Shown piece by piece: positions 22,143-34,811 of a stretch of DNA of 64,000 nucleotides (position 1 is the first letter of the stretch; each line of letters starts with the position of its first letter). A program made the position numbers and the translations under genes. The DNA lies in contig CP141140.1 in assembly GCA_035235625.1 (NCBI GenBank), forward strand, positions 10,250,685-10,314,684. Direction: 5' to 3'. The notes under the pieces were generated by a model. That model was given only the letters and a program-made list of their open reading frames with translations, had not been told where the DNA came from and ran no database searches. The DNA comes from Saururus chinensis. Lineage: Eukaryota; Streptophyta; Magnoliopsida; Piperales; Saururaceae.

Positions 22143-25100
22143 TGTCAAGGGGTAACGAAGCATACTATCCACGATATGTGCTGGGGCACACACACATGTG
22201 GAATTGTTGTATACTAAGTGTGAATACGTTGCAGGAACTGCTTACAACATTGCATATCATGTATGCAAGTGTTGCGAGGAAGGCTCACAACATTATGCAA
22301 CAGGTGTGCGCATCGTTGCGCAAAATGCATGCAATGATGCACACACATAGTTGGCCATATTGGGACACTTTGTTAGGTAGCACATATTTTGAGTCTTAAG
22401 ATGTCCCTTCCCCTTAAATAGTATTGGAGAGTATTGTGGAGTGTTTTGGGTCCGTTTGACAAACTTTGGAGGGACCATCCTGTACAACTACTTTGGCTAC
22501 CACTTTAGCAGAATGTACGAAATCTCTTATGTTATATAGGGAGGGGCTTGGTGAGCTTAAATGCATAAGTTGTTGGTATGATGCCTAGTCTTGCAACCGG
22601 CTATCTAGGATGGCAAGGAAGGCTTGTTGGGTTGCTAGCCATTATGCTAGGAGCAGTCCTCTAGGGGATGGGGTTTATCAACCCACGGGTCGGTCGTCCG
22701 GCCTTGTTGGAAAGAATGACCCTTGCATGCACATAGCTTAGATGGAATGTTTGGATGTCCTAGTTGCCTAAGTTGGATATGTGTATCGCAAGGCTGCGTC
22801 CCCCTTAGGCTAGCTCGCTTGGGACCCGACGCGTCCATAAGTTTGCCTTGGGATGGGTTCATTGCTTGGCTTTGTAGGCTAGACACTCAGTCAAATGGCA
22901 CGAGGCCATGACCTTCACGAAGAAGGCTTACTCGCTTGGCTATTTGGCCTTGTGAAAGTCGTACGAACGGTGCTTCCCGGGCACCTTTGTGACAAGTGGT
23001 ATTAGAGCCAAGGTTTTGTCTTGTTGGGTAACATTTGGATGAAGAGATGGAAAGTACAGAATGCGATGTTCTTCGACCTCGATGGTGCGAGGTGAACAGA
23101 TGAACATGCTAAATACTTGATGATGGAAATGTGGGATAAAATGAATGTGTATAGATGATGACTGATCAAGTTCCCTTCTTTGTTTTGGAATGAGTGAGTA
23201 GTATTTGCTATCACGGGCGCAATTTTTCTAAGAACCTCATGCAATAGTGTTCTTGTTCTGTGGCCATTGGTGCAGCAATGTTATCAAAGCAATGTAGATC
23301 ATGTTGGGACTCGAAAAAGGTGCAAATGGTGGCAAGCTCTTGCTAATGATGTGGTATGGGACGTATCGGCTGCAGGAAGCCTTGTGAATCTTGAGGCTTC
23401 TCTACCCAATGATGTTGTGGGTGGAAGAGTATATTAGAACCAAGTTGATGGGTATGCAACCAGTATATTTACAAGCGAAATGAGAGACTCCTCGATGTGA
23501 GGATGAGCTAAGATCGAGCCCTAACTGGGGCGATCGTGTTGTGAATGGACACACATCCCTTTGAGAGATGAAGAGTACCACCAAGGGAAGTCAGTTTCTT
23601 CTTGCTAACAAGGTATGACTCATTGGCGAGTGGTTTCAGTCTAAACTTGATTCATAGAGAAAAGGTGTGTAGGAAGCTATTGGTCTTGGGAATGGAACTT
23701 CCTGGGCTGACAAACAGTGAATTGTTGGACATGAGAATAGTGGAAACTAATCTAGTCCAAGTGATGAAAATGAAAATGGAGATGGGTAGAGTATAACCCT
23801 TTCAGCGTGAAGTGTGTATCCGAGAAAAACAAAAAGAAAAAGAAAACGAGTTTGGTACATGGTGGCGACGAACAGTCATGCCTTTGATTGGGAGCTGTTG
23901 AAGCAAGAGGCAATGCAATATATTTGGGGTGAACAGGAGTAAAATACTCCCACCCTTGGGTTCTTTGGGTCAACATGCAAGTAGCACATCTAAAGCATGT
24001 TTGATCAGGGTGAACAAGAACAGATGTTCCCACCCCCTGGGTTGCTAAACATAACCATGTGTGCCACAATTGGTTGGTAGGGTGACACTGATGGTTCTTT
24101 GCTACTTTTAGGCAGCGGCCTAACTAGCTGGGCAAAGTGGCCCTCTTCTACCGATAGGCAACATACGCAAAGTGATTAATGCATCATGAGCGGTGTAGTA
24201 GTTTGGTGAACATGGCAGTGACATGAAGCTTGTGCAAAATTGCTACTCATTGGGTGAAGTAGACCTCTATAGGGGATCACGAGAGGAAACTTGATGGTCT
24301 TATGCATCAAGAGTAGTGTAGTAGAAATTTGACCAAATCGGATGGCTTGAGCTTTGTGAGTTGTGGACATCCAAAAGTTACTGAGCACGATGAGGACGTT
24401 GTTTTGCTAGACTCTTGGTTGGTGAAGGTCCAGTTCAAAGCTAACACTACAACACATAAACGAGCTTTAATATAAGTGGGGAGCGGCATTAGATTCTTGG
24501 GAGATGTCAATGGGAGTAGACAAGAGTGTTGAAGCACAACATCATAGTGTCAACTTAGGGGTGGAGCTGCAAGGTGTGGCCAGAGTGTAGACAAAATTTG
24601 TCTGAAGTGTAAGCAACTTGTCAGTGTCGAGTACAGGGCTGGCTTCAAGAGAGGAAGTTAAGCATCATTTGTTTTGTCCTTTCCCGGTTGATGTGTAGTA
24701 CCAACTCAAATGGAGCAATTGGGCACACCTTCTTATCGAAGCAATCTTTACAACATAGTACTTTTGCTGAGTACTTTTGCCTTTGCTGATGTGGGCAAGG
24801 TGCATTGAGCTACAATGTTTCGTTATACAATGGTTTAACCAAGTTAAGGGCCCAATGAGTGGAAGTTGGTCTTTCTAAAGCATGCAATTCATGAGATTAT
24901 CCAAGTCGTGTTGTGAACAAATTTCAAGTGTCGAAAGACCAGAGTAAAACATTCGTCGTAATTTTGTTCCATGGTTGGAGACAATAGTAAGACCCCTTGG
25001 AGGCACACCGTCGACGAGGGCGTCAACGAATTAAGTGGGGGAGAGTGTCATGAGGCAGCGAAGCATACTATCTATGACACATGCTGGGGCACACACGTGT

Positions 25101-25836
25101 GGAAGTATTGAATACTAAGTCTGCATGCATTGCGGAAACTACGTGCAACGTTGCACACCATGAATGCAAGCATTACGGGGAAGGCCCGCAACGTTGCACA
25201 ACATGTATGTATAATGTTCCACATAATGCACACACATAGTTGGCCATGTTGAGACACTTTGGTAAGAGTCTTGTGGAGTGTTTTGGGGCTGCTTGGTAAA
25301 CTTTGGAGGGAACATACCCGTATAGCCATTTTGGCTGTCACTTGAGCAGAATGTAAGAAATCTCTTATGCTATATATGAAGGGATTTGGTGAGCTGAAAT
25401 ATATGAGATGTTGGTGTGATACCTAGCCTTGCAATCAATTATTTCGGATGATAAGGAAGAATTGTTGAGTTGCTAGCCACCATGCTAAGAGCCCCGTCCG
25501 CTAGGGGATGGGGCTTTTCGACCTACATGTTTTTTGTCTGGTCTTGTTGGAAAGAATGACCATTGTTGCGTGTACATAGTTGAGATAGAGTGTTCGGATG
25601 TTTGAGTTGTCTAAGTTGAATATTGCATCGCAAAGCTTTGTCCCCCTCTGACTAGTTCACTGGGAAATATCCCAGCATGTTTGTACGTTCATCTTGGGAT
25701 AAGTTCATTGCTTGGCTTTGCAGGTTAGATACTTAGTCGAATGACACAAGGTTATGACCTTGATGAAGAAAACTTACTCGCTTCGTTATTTGGCTATGTG
25801 TTTCAAATACGACACTTCCCACTTTCTTACTTAGGT
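22143..25836 (+). mobile_element. Non-coding LTR retrotransposon with both LTRs (TRIM/LARD-like)
   Basis: 5' LTR 22143-22994 and 3' LTR 25046-25836 align along their length. They start TGTCAaGgGGtAaCGAAGCA and TGTCATGAGGCAGCGAAGCA, and both hold the 'gcacacacatagttggccat' segment and the 'tttggctNtgt' end region. A primer-binding site complementary to initiator Met tRNA, TGGTATTAGAGCC, lies at 22997-23009, and a purine tract GTGGGGGAGAG at 25035-25045 directly precedes the 3' LTR. The internal part is about 2.05 kb and encodes no gag or pol domain that I can see. The LTRs differ at many positions, so insertion is not recent. The 3' LTR end is truncated or diverged, and no target duplication was confirmed. 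Confidence 0.85.
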
Positions 25837-26272
25837 AATTATAAAAAATAATATTCTCTCTTTATTATTTAGGTAATTATTTTTTAAATATTTTTATATA
25901 AATTTTCCTTAATAAAATTGTAGTTAAAAAAGCTACTAAAAATTTTCCCATCTTTTACAAAAGTACCGTTTTACCAGCCTTCCTGCACCTGTGTGAGGAG
26001 GTTTCCAAGTTCCCTTCTACCACCCGACGCATTGTCCTTCTTCGTCACCGAATTTGGTCACGGTCCTTACTCCTTGGCCGGGAAAATATATTTCTGACCA
26101 CAATTTTGTTTTAGATGGTGGCGGGAAGATCTCACCCGGTTGTAGTAGGTTACCCGGTTTCTATTACTACGACGTGGCAACATCTTACTGTTGGTCACCT
26201 TATATCGGCAATGCCCGCTGGTCGGGCCTGACGGATTCAATTCTAGTCTAGAACCCTCGCGGCCATTCTTCA
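25837..26272. other. Upstream region of the 61-aa gene
   Basis: AT-rich up to about 25970, then mixed composition up to the ATG. It should hold the promoter and 5' UTR of the small gene and perhaps of the nitrilase as well. No coding domain was seen. Confidence 0.4.
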
Positions 26273-26458
26273 ATGGACTTGTTAGGCACGCCGAGGCAGA
26301 GAGCGCTGACGATCGGCTGCTTCCTCACGGGCATCACCCTCATCGCCGTCGGCGCCCACCTCTCCTACGTCAACGTGGGACCCCAGCAGGCCCGGATCAA
26401 GGCCCGCAGCGACCTTCTCAAAGCGCACCTCCGCAAGAAGTACGGCTACGACAAGTGA
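26273..26458 (+). CDS. Small single-pass membrane protein, 61 aa
   Basis: A single-exon frame starting at ATG, with high GC and a clean codon pattern. The protein begins MDLLGTPRQRA, has a hydrophobic helix at about residues 12-32 (GCFLTGITLIAVGAHLSYV), then a basic tail rich in Arg and Lys ending KKYGYDK. It has the look of a small conserved plant membrane protein that I recall as uncharacterised; no function is claimed. The stop is only 116 bp upstream of the nitrilase ATG on the same strand, leaving little room for a separate terminator and promoter. The start is the first Met, placed just before the helix. Confidence 0.75.
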   Translation: MDLLGTPRQRALTIGCFLTGITLIAVGAHLSYVNVGPQQARIKARSDLLKAHLRKKYGYDK

Positions 26459-26574
26459 CTCGCCTGTGTCCTGGCCCTGATGTTTTTGAGGTCCAGAGTT
26501 TTTGTTGAGGAGATAGATAACTGGAGTACACTCGCAAAAATATTAAGTAGATAAACGTTTGTGGTTCGTCGTTC

Positions 26575-29372
26575 ATGGCTATGCTCCCCGTGGCTACCGA
26601 CGGTCCTCTTGTGGCCGAAGTCGACATGGGCTCCGATCCCTCCGCGGCCACCGTCCGCGCTACCGTCGTTCAGGCCTCCACCGTCTTCTACGACACTCCC
26701 TCCACTCTTGGTATCTTCACCTCTTCTGCTTCATGTGATTTTAGAAGACTGGTACAAAAGCTCACCACATATGCTGTGCAACTAAATATGCAATTTGGCA
26801 CAGTAAAAAAAAAAAATATTTGGAACCAGTGAACACTGGCTGCAGGCTGACCCTAGTTAAGCAAAGTTTCATTTTTTCTGATATTTTTCGATCTGTCGAT
26901 TTCCCGTTCCAGCTACAATTCTTTTAGATGTTGCAAAAACAGAGATTTCTATTTTTTGTGTCCGAATGAGGACTTGAGATTTTTCATGCATAGATGTCTA
27001 CAGACGATTGATAATTGATCTAAATAATTGCACGTAGATGTATTAAAAAAAAACAGTTAGATATTACAAAGTGCAAGTGCAAAGTAATAATTAGAAACGC
27101 TGTAAAAAGTGTACAGTTCCAGACGAATAAAGAGTTTTCAATTGTTTGACAACATGAGAAAACAAAATGCTCTTCACTCCCGCTCTATATATCCAAGGGA
27201 TGGAAGGGCATAAGCCAATGTTTGGTGTCCCTACCAGTCAAGAATTGGGGCTTCACAATTACTAGTCAATATATTTTTCTCTCATGCCATTCTTTATTCA
27301 TGGTTTGACATTCTGGTATCATAGGCTTAGAGGAACCTCACCAATCCATTCCGAAGTTGGTAATTGAACTCTACTTAGGTGATGATATTGCTGGGGAAGG
27401 GGAACTATAACTATAGGGATGAGTTTAATCCAGAATATGAACAGTTAAAAAATACCCAGTAAACAGATCACAGGAATACCAAAAACTGTGCCTATCAGCC
27501 AAAGAGGAATCCTTCCAGTAGTTTTAGCCAGGAATCTTTCCAGGCCATTTACCTAGCTTCCATCCACATTTCATCAAGTGGTCGTGCTAGAGACATAAAC
27601 AATCATGTATGACATTAAGAATTATATCCTTCCGAATGGGATAAAAGAATTCCTACTTAATTTCTTTCTTTCTATCAATAGATGCTTCTCTTGAATAGGA
27701 ATTTAAAGATTATGATTTCCATTGTGGAATAATGTTGTTGTTTTGCTGTATATGAGGTGACCTTTTGATACCTGAAAGTGAATTCCTGAAGGAGAGTGGT
27801 TATGACTGAGAATTTCCTTTTAAAAAACTAATGGCTCCTGTTCTAATGGACAGATAAGGCTGAAAGACTGATTGATGAGGCTGCTGCCTATGGATCCCAG
27901 ATAGTTGTGTTTCCAGAAGCATTTATTGGTGGTTATCCTCGTGGTTCTAATTTTGGTGTTACCATAGGTAGTCGTTCTGCTAAAGGGAAAGAAGATTTTC
28001 GTAAATATCATGCAGCAGCAATTGATGTACCTGGTAAGACTTAACATTATGTGTTTTCTAGGATTTAGCTCCGAATTACATTTCATAATATGAATAAATT
28101 TTGAATTTTCCATTGGCAATCATTCTCATCCTCCCCGTTAAAGGCTAGAATATTTGTCTGCAGGCCCTGAAGTTGATCGATTAGCAGCCCTTGCAGGAAA
28201 GTACAAAATATATCTCGTAATGGGTGTGATCGAGAGGGCTGGGTACACTCTTTACTGCACCGTTCTGTTTTTTGATTCCCAGGGTCATTATTTGGGGAAA
28301 CACCGAAAACTCATGCCTACTGCTTTGGAACGTGTGATTTGGGGATTTGGAGATGGGTCCACTATCCCAGTTTTTGACACCCCTGCTGGCAAAATAGGTG
28401 CTTTGATTTGTTGGGAGAACAAAATGCCTCTTTTGAGGACGGCTTTGTATGCTAAAGGTAATGTGGGACTAAGATTCTAATATGTAATGGTTACATACTG
28501 CTTTGTTTTTGGAACAGTCGACTAATAACTAGTGGTTTCTTTTTTTTTTCATGAAAACTATGTGGTTATTTAAAAGTAACTGAGAATGAGGCTTTTTTTT
28601 CCTCATGTTTTATAGCTGGTCGGCTACTGCCCATGGGTTGTGCTTGTTTTTAACCGTCAATTATGTGCACACAGCTTTATACATGGACATTACATATTGT
28701 TTTTAATTGTTAGTTGTGTTCTCACAAGTCACAGCTTTACACATGGACATTGCGTATTCTCATGGCGTGTGTTAGAAACTTTTCAGGAGTTGAAATCTAT
28801 TGTGCTCCCACTGCTGATGCCAGGGAATTGTGGCAGGCTTCCATGACTCACATTGCCCTTGAGGGTGGATGCTTTGTCCTTTCAGCAAACCAGTTTTGTC
28901 GAAGAAAAGATTACCCACCACCACCAGATTATGTCTATGGAGGAGATGACGATCTCTCACCGGATTCGGTTGTATGTGCTGGAGGTAGTGTTATCATCTC
29001 ACCATCAGGGGCTGTTTTGGCTGGACCAAATTATGAAGGAGAAGCCCTAATCTCTGCTGATCTAGGTACACGATTTTCTAAAAGACAAAACTTATGCTGT
29101 GAATAACTAGGAAGTAATGTGATTTATTATGCTTTTTAGGGAAGAGTGTAGTCTTTGTTGCCAGGTGGATGCTGAGTCACTATGATCTACATGATTCTTA
29201 ATATGCAGATTTCGGAGAGATTGTGCGGGCAAAGTTTGATTTTGATGTGGTTGGGCACTATGCAAGGCCTGAGATTCTAAACCTGACCGTGAAGGACCAC
29301 CCACTTACTCCTGTCTCATTCTCTTCCTCGGATCAAAAGGAAGCCACTCAGAACCGTAGCAAGTCTGGTTAA
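26575..29372 (+). CDS. NIT4: Nitrilase, NIT4-type (beta-cyanoalanine nitrilase/hydratase)
   Basis: Five exons: 26575-26710, 27854-28033, 28164-28457, 28787-29065 and 29209-29372, each intron after the first base of a codon, giving 350 residues without a break. Plant NIT4 enzymes convert beta-cyano-L-alanine, made during cyanide detoxification, to asparagine or aspartate and ammonia in the cytosol. The catalytic Glu-Lys-Cys triad is present: Glu67 in [12 protein letters not shown], Lys154 in GKHRKLMPT, Cys188 in [25 protein letters not shown] and [20 protein letters not shown] match the family, as do the N-terminal EVDMG motif and length. The first ATG (26575) opens MAMLP; a second Met at residue 3 is equally possible. 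NIT4 rather than the NIT1-3 type is favoured because the latter is restricted to Brassicales. Confidence 0.94.
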
Positions 29373-29904
29373 TGTCACACAGACACGAGATAACTTCTGC
29401 ATCAACATGTAAATCAAGCATTGTTTTATATAGGCCTTGCTTAAGGATTTTGAAGATCACTCTGGAGTCTTTTGTCATCAGATGACTCCACCCTATGGAA
29501 TGGTTGCCCATTAATCATCTGTTGTATGTTGTCGTGTGTATTTGAGATGCTGCTTGCTTGCAGTCATCACTAGACAATTGCATGATTTAACTGCATGATC
29601 TTTGTGTACAGCCGCCTGCTAGATTGTTTAATAGAAATTATTTCATGCAATTGGTTCAATTGCAGAAATAACCTATATATCCGCGTTTGTAATATGTTGA
29701 TAAATTTGTATACCTGGCAAGGAGTTTTTGAGTAGCCGATCCAACATTAGTTGCGCCTGTTGGACCTCACCCAGTTGAAGTGTCATCGCAGGGTTGATTC
29801 TCTGTGGTGCATATTGAGTGTTTTGATTAAGGAGATCTTTCCTCCTCAAGTAGCCCAAATTATCCAGAGCATTCCCCTTAGCTTAACATACCTACTCTCC
29901 AGCT
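29373..29904. other. Downstream region of the nitrilase gene
   Basis: Likely 3' UTR and spacer. No further coding exon or repeat end was recognised. Confidence 0.4.
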
Positions 29905-30095
29905 GGTACGGATAGAAATTACAATGGGGTTTTCAGGGTTAAAAGTGCATATTTTATGGCCAAGACAGTTAAAATGATGCTGGATAAAGTTGAGAGCTCT
30001 AATTCTTCAGCTATGAAGAAAATCTGGAATGGTATTTGGGGTTTGACTGTCCCTAGAAAAAGTAAAACTTTTATGTGGAGATTTTCCGGCCTGTT
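29905..30095 (+). pseudogene. LINE fragment, zinc-binding domain after reverse transcriptase (zf-RVT)
   Basis: One frame reads NGVFRVKSAYFMAK and then IWGLTVPRKSKTFMWR, the conserved pattern (FSVKSAY...WK.IW.L.VP.K.K.FLWR) found C-terminal to reverse transcriptase in plant LINEs and related elements. The flanks are non-coding, so this is a short dead fragment. The 30096-30974 stretch after it is AT-rich with no recognised feature. Confidence 0.75.
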
Positions 30096-30974
30096 TCTTT
30101 CAAACTTGGAAAACTGATGCAGGTGTAGAAGAGGATGCAGAATATTGTAATTCGAATATGAATTAACAAAATGTAAGAGATGATCTGGAAGGATTTTGTA
30201 TTAAAAATACTGAATAGATGTATTGAATCCAATATATTTTTGTATTCCAATTTACAACAATTATTACAGGAACTTCAGCTCAACTTCAATACAGTTAAGA
30301 GTATTTTCGATTCCGGCTTAATTACAGTAGAAATCCAACGATACAGAGTATAAATATACTCAGCTGAGAAATAACAGAATTCCATATAGCACGAATGAGT
30401 TCATATAGCACGAATGAAAACTCAGATATGTTCATGATTAACTCTTAATTCCTTAAATGTAATCAAACAAAAAAAAATGGTTTATTGAGCTCAAATCCAT
30501 GAGTTGTTTCGAATCCACTTTTGAAATTATAGGACAAAAGCTGAATATACAACCAGAGCAACCATAACATAGCTTCACCTCAAGAGGTTTAAAACCAATT
30601 CAAAATTTATCAAAAGATCCTTTAATTAGAACCGTAAACCTATTTATACTTGATGGCCACTATTCCTTAGATCCAGATTATTCGGATCATATTCAAACTT
30701 TACAGTGTTAAATGAAATCCCCTTTTTTCTAACACCGTTCAAACCTCCTCTTGGAGGAGAGGATCAACAACATTAATAGTCATTTTATTTAAACCAAATT
30801 GTCCTAAAGGCCCTTTTCATATTCTAGAAATTACCCGACGTACTGACACATTCACCTTCGAATCCTTAGTAATTACCCAAAATTGCCCGTCTATTTTGAA
30901 ATGAATGCTCATATATGCTCGACCAAATGCCACAACCATCTGTTTCATTTCGAAGCTACTGCATCAAAAGCAAA

Positions 30975-31890
30975 AAATGGTCACTTGTTTGGATACACAT
31001 TTGTAATTTAAATGGATTTCTAAGATTTCCTCTTGAAGTCGTGGTTAGTTTGAAACATTTTGATTTCATTTAAGGGAAAGAAAATGACTCTTTTGGCCCT
31101 CAGGCACAATGGTTACGCCGTAGATTCATATGACCATATGTAATCTCAGTCATCTAATCATATGACCCCACTTCCCCGCACACTGACTCGTTGAAGTAGC
31201 ACCCACTTGTTAACGTGTGAAATTGTGTTGTCCTCTGAAATAGTGCTCCATTGTGTCAACAACACTATGTGTAGCATTTTGTGGCACAAAAATGAGCGTT
31301 CATATTGTGTCGAATAGTAGTAATACTATCGTGTTATCGGCCATACATTGGCAATGACTATCATGTGCTAATACATATTGTGTATTGGATAACATGTTGT
31401 CAATGATTATCATGTGCAATACCTCATGATAGTCATTACGTCGCATAAGAGGATGCATGATAGGTAAGCATATCATGTTGGTACAACCGTGAAAGGTAGC
31501 GGTAACAGTGTGTATAATAGTACTCTCATGAGTAGTTGCTTCTGTCGCGAGAAGGGAGGAGGAAGGGTTTTTGGAGTTAAGAGTTAAGGACGAGCTAGAT
31601 CTAAAATGCTCGTCAGCAGGGGCATTTTCATCTCTTCAATGTGCGGCTCCTTTTGGAATTCACAGGAATGGCCTTCCTTTTTTAACCCTCTTAGGGAAGA
31701 AGGTTATGCAGGATATCAAAATCTTTAATTTCTGCCCTTAAAAGACACTTTCCTTTTGAAATCTTATTTAAAAAGTTTCAAATAACCCCATCCAAATGCG
31801 ATTTTCGTGAAAAAAACAGGCCTTAAAAGCTCCTTAATTTGTCTTTTTCGCACCCTTAAAATGTGTATCCAAACGAGGCCATATTGAAGT
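30975..31890. mobile_element. Probable non-autonomous DNA transposon with terminal inverted similarity
   Basis: The left end (30979 onward) reads TGGTCACTTGTTTGGATACA and the right end, read inward on the minus strand, TGGCCTCGTTTGGATACACA. Both continue into AT-rich 'ttttaag'-type sequence, and each arm contains a 'gtttgaaac' or 'tttgaaac' phrase followed by 'gaaag'. There is no transposase inside. A 13-bp inverted repeat AATGACTATCATG lies within it at 31353-31365 and 31425-31437. Target duplication was not resolved. Confidence 0.45.
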
Positions 31891-32685
31891 TATTTGGTTC
31901 ACACGAGTAGGCGGGATGTAATGTATTCGGGAATCAAGTTGAAACTTGGAAGTGAACATGTGAAACAAAATTGGTTTTTTACATTTTGAAGACTGAAGTT
32001 GGTTCCGACATCACATGTTAGAACAAAACTAAGAGTCTAAGAATGGGAGTAAGCTATTTCGAACTAAAAAACTCTTTGAGAATGGTAAGAACTTAGGCTA
32101 AACTTCACATTTGCAGGAACCATCAACGGCACGTGTGAAGTTGCAAACCTCAAGTGAGGTCCGTACATCGCAAGTACTCAAATGGCCGGCCTAAACGGAC
32201 GTGCGTAGCGGCGGCAAGGGCTAGACAGTCGCAAAATAAGAAGGGCAAAAAGGGAAATAAAAGATTGTCTGCGTTGAGTAGCGAGTAGCGACGGGTGGTC
32301 TCACGTGCCAAACACGTGATTTAACCATACAAACGACCAACGTCCACAACGCGGCGCCAGTCGAAACGTGGGGAGGAAGCGACAGAGGCTCTTCCCGCAC
32401 TTGTTCGAGTGGAAGTCCAGTCCGGACGGAAATCAAAAGCGCGCGGGAAAACCTCTCCCTCAGCGTCTCTGTTTCGAAAGCGAAAACCCAAAACCCTAGA
32501 CCGACGAGATCGGATCCCCCGTTTCCCTCACTCCGGCAAGCTGTTTCAGGTTTCCCTGCTCGCATATTTCTGTCATTCCCGGCGTTTCCCCCGTCGTTCA
32601 TTCTGAGGATTTTTCGTTTCCGACATTTTCGCTGTCTTCCCAATCCCGGAGGCCTTGTTTGGCGACGAAATAGTTGGGCTCTGCC
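31891..32685. other. Spacer and upstream region of the NAC-like gene
   Basis: The last 400 bp are GC-richer and probably contain the promoter and 5' UTR of the gene starting at 32686. A short 115-bp gap separates the last in-frame upstream stop from the ATG. No other gene was recognised. Confidence 0.4.
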
Positions 32686-34811
32686 ATGGATTCTTCACCT
32701 GGGAAGAACTGTCCTAACTTGCATGACGATTCGCAGGCCCTCGAGTACCTCAGGACGAAGGTCAAGAAGCGATCGATGTTCCAGCAGATGGCACGGCTGG
32801 ATGATATACTGAACATCGACCCTTGGGATGCAGCTGGTGAGGGAACTTCATCCCCCGTCTTCTCCATTTCAGGTTCTTCATTTCGATTTTTACATCTTTA
32901 TCGATACATGTTTATTGATGTCATTGAGATTTCCATCTTCGTTGATTATATCCCCAATTCATTCTATGAAAATATCCAAACAGATGATTTAAGATGGACT
33001 CCACCTATATAGGAGTTTAATCTTAATTATTTGATGCTTTTATGTTTCAAATTGCCATAATCTGTCTTGGCCATCTTATTCTTGAAATTCTGGTTGCGCT
33101 TGTGGAGTAGTAAGTCATTCGAGACAAATACGTTCTTTAGGATTATTGATGAGACTGTATACAAATGCTGCACCTGAATCTAAACCAAATTAAACTAGGA
33201 AAGACAAATCTTTTTTTGGCTCAATATATGGAATCTACATGTGAAACTTACCAAAATATCCGATCTACATTTAGTTTTGGTTTTAGAACCATGAGATTTG
33301 AACTGGGTGCTTCAAGTGGCTATGATTGAAAATCATCGGAAGTACTTTGGTAGATGTCAAGGATCTTAGGAGGACAAAAATATTTCCCGGATTCTGCTTC
33401 CAGGCATAGTGGCCTTTGTCCTGTTTTAGGAGCTGCAAACACCTTTAAAATCAGACCACTTCATGTTTTTATAAAGAGGGGAAGCTGAAACCTGTTCAAG
33501 ACCGCTGATGTGGGGGGAAAGAAAGCAGATTATATTGCGGCCAAATTCATGGCAGCAGACCGGACCAGAATGCTGATTCCCCTGTTTGAGTTTGCTTTGT
33601 GTTCCAACAGCAGTAACACCCCTTGGACTCCCCATATGATTTTTACGTTTGTGATTGGGCCATACCCAGGTCTCCCGATAAATGATTAGCTGAAACCTGT
33701 TCCCATGGTGTATTGCTGTTACTTGAGTGTTTTCATTATGAACATGATGGATTGATGGCATAAAGCAAGGAGCTAGTTCTTCAAATGTTGCTTCATTCTC
33801 TCAACTGCTGTTTTTCTCTCTCTTCATATATTAGTGCTGCTATTGAGGTCTAGCGTTTGGAATCTTTGGATGCGTTTGATTGGGTGCACAGCATGCATTT
33901 CTATTTGCTTGGCCATGGGCACAGTATGAGGGATATTTAAGCCCTCTTACATTTATTCCATTTTCAGCATTTCTCCAATAACAATTAACAATAAGCTAAC
34001 TGCGAGTTGTCATCTTTTTCCAACAATTTTGGCATAGTACAGAGGCCCTATTTGATTCGTATATTTCTACATCAATGGCCAGTAATTTACTGCATTTACA
34101 TCCACGAGTCAACGTTTGTTGAGCTGCTAATTCAGATAACAAAAAAACTGTTTTTACTGATATTTTTCAATTTGTGTATGTTTATGATCACTTGTTGGCT
34201 TGGTACTATCAGATGTCTAACAAGCATTACAGCTGCCTATTACTGCAGCGTAGAAGTTGGTGGTCTATCAGAGAGTAGTTAATGTTTACAACACACATCG
34301 AATTTTAAATGACGAGGTTTTTATGCTGATCGTACTTCCACTCGTTGAACAGCTGTAGACAATCGAAGTCCCGGTAAAAAATATTTCCTTTCGAGGTGTA
34401 ACAGCACTTCTGATTGCAAGACCACTAAAACTGGCTTCTGGACCCCCATTGGAAATCTGAAGACGATGCGCTATGGTCCCCTTGATGTTGGGAAGAGAAC
34501 TTTTGCCTTTTACAAGGGTCGTCGTCCCCATGCAAAGCTAACAGAATGGAGAATTGATATGTACATCGTAGACGACGTGCTTAAGGTAATCATATAATCT
34601 TGATGCGTGGGTTTAGGTAAATCTCCGAGTTAACATATATCTAGAACGTTCTGTTTGTTCACAGGCTTCTCCTATTGCTTTTTGCTGCTTGTACTGCCAT
34701 CCAGAAATCCAATATGCCACCGAAACCTCCTCCTCTGTGGAGATTGGTACAGGCAAAGAGTTCAAAGCACGGGGCAAACCCCAACAACGCTATATCAGTT
34801 CCCATGAATGA
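32686..34811 (+). CDS. Short divergent NAC-domain-like protein, 174 aa
   Basis: Three exons join in phase: 32686-32836, 34359-34585 and 34665-34811. Exon 1 reads DSQALEYLRTKV and then LDDILNIDPWD, matching NAC subdomains A and B; its intron falls just after DPWD, as in most NAC genes. Exon 2 has KKYFLSRCNS (compare WYFF.PR), KTTKTGFWTP (compare T.GYWK.TG) and RTFAFYKGRRPHAKLTEW (compare [14 protein letters not shown]), then subdomain E-like sequence. Exon 3 gives a short tail with SPIAFCCLYCHPE and no long activation region. GFRFHPTDEEL is almost unrecognisable, and the Lys of the WKATG DNA-contact motif is Thr, so DNA binding may be lost. Frames are clean across all exons, which argues against a dead copy. 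Transcription is not shown. Confidence 0.7.

Noticed and set aside
26191..26508. 105-codon frame overlapping the 61-aa gene
   Set aside because: It is in a different phase from the clean small membrane-protein frame and looks like its shadow.
33426..33761. 111-codon minus-strand frame in intron 1 of the NAC-like gene
   Set aside because: No recognised domain and no conserved pattern. A plus-strand reading of the same stretch is broken by stops, so no extra NAC exon could be placed.
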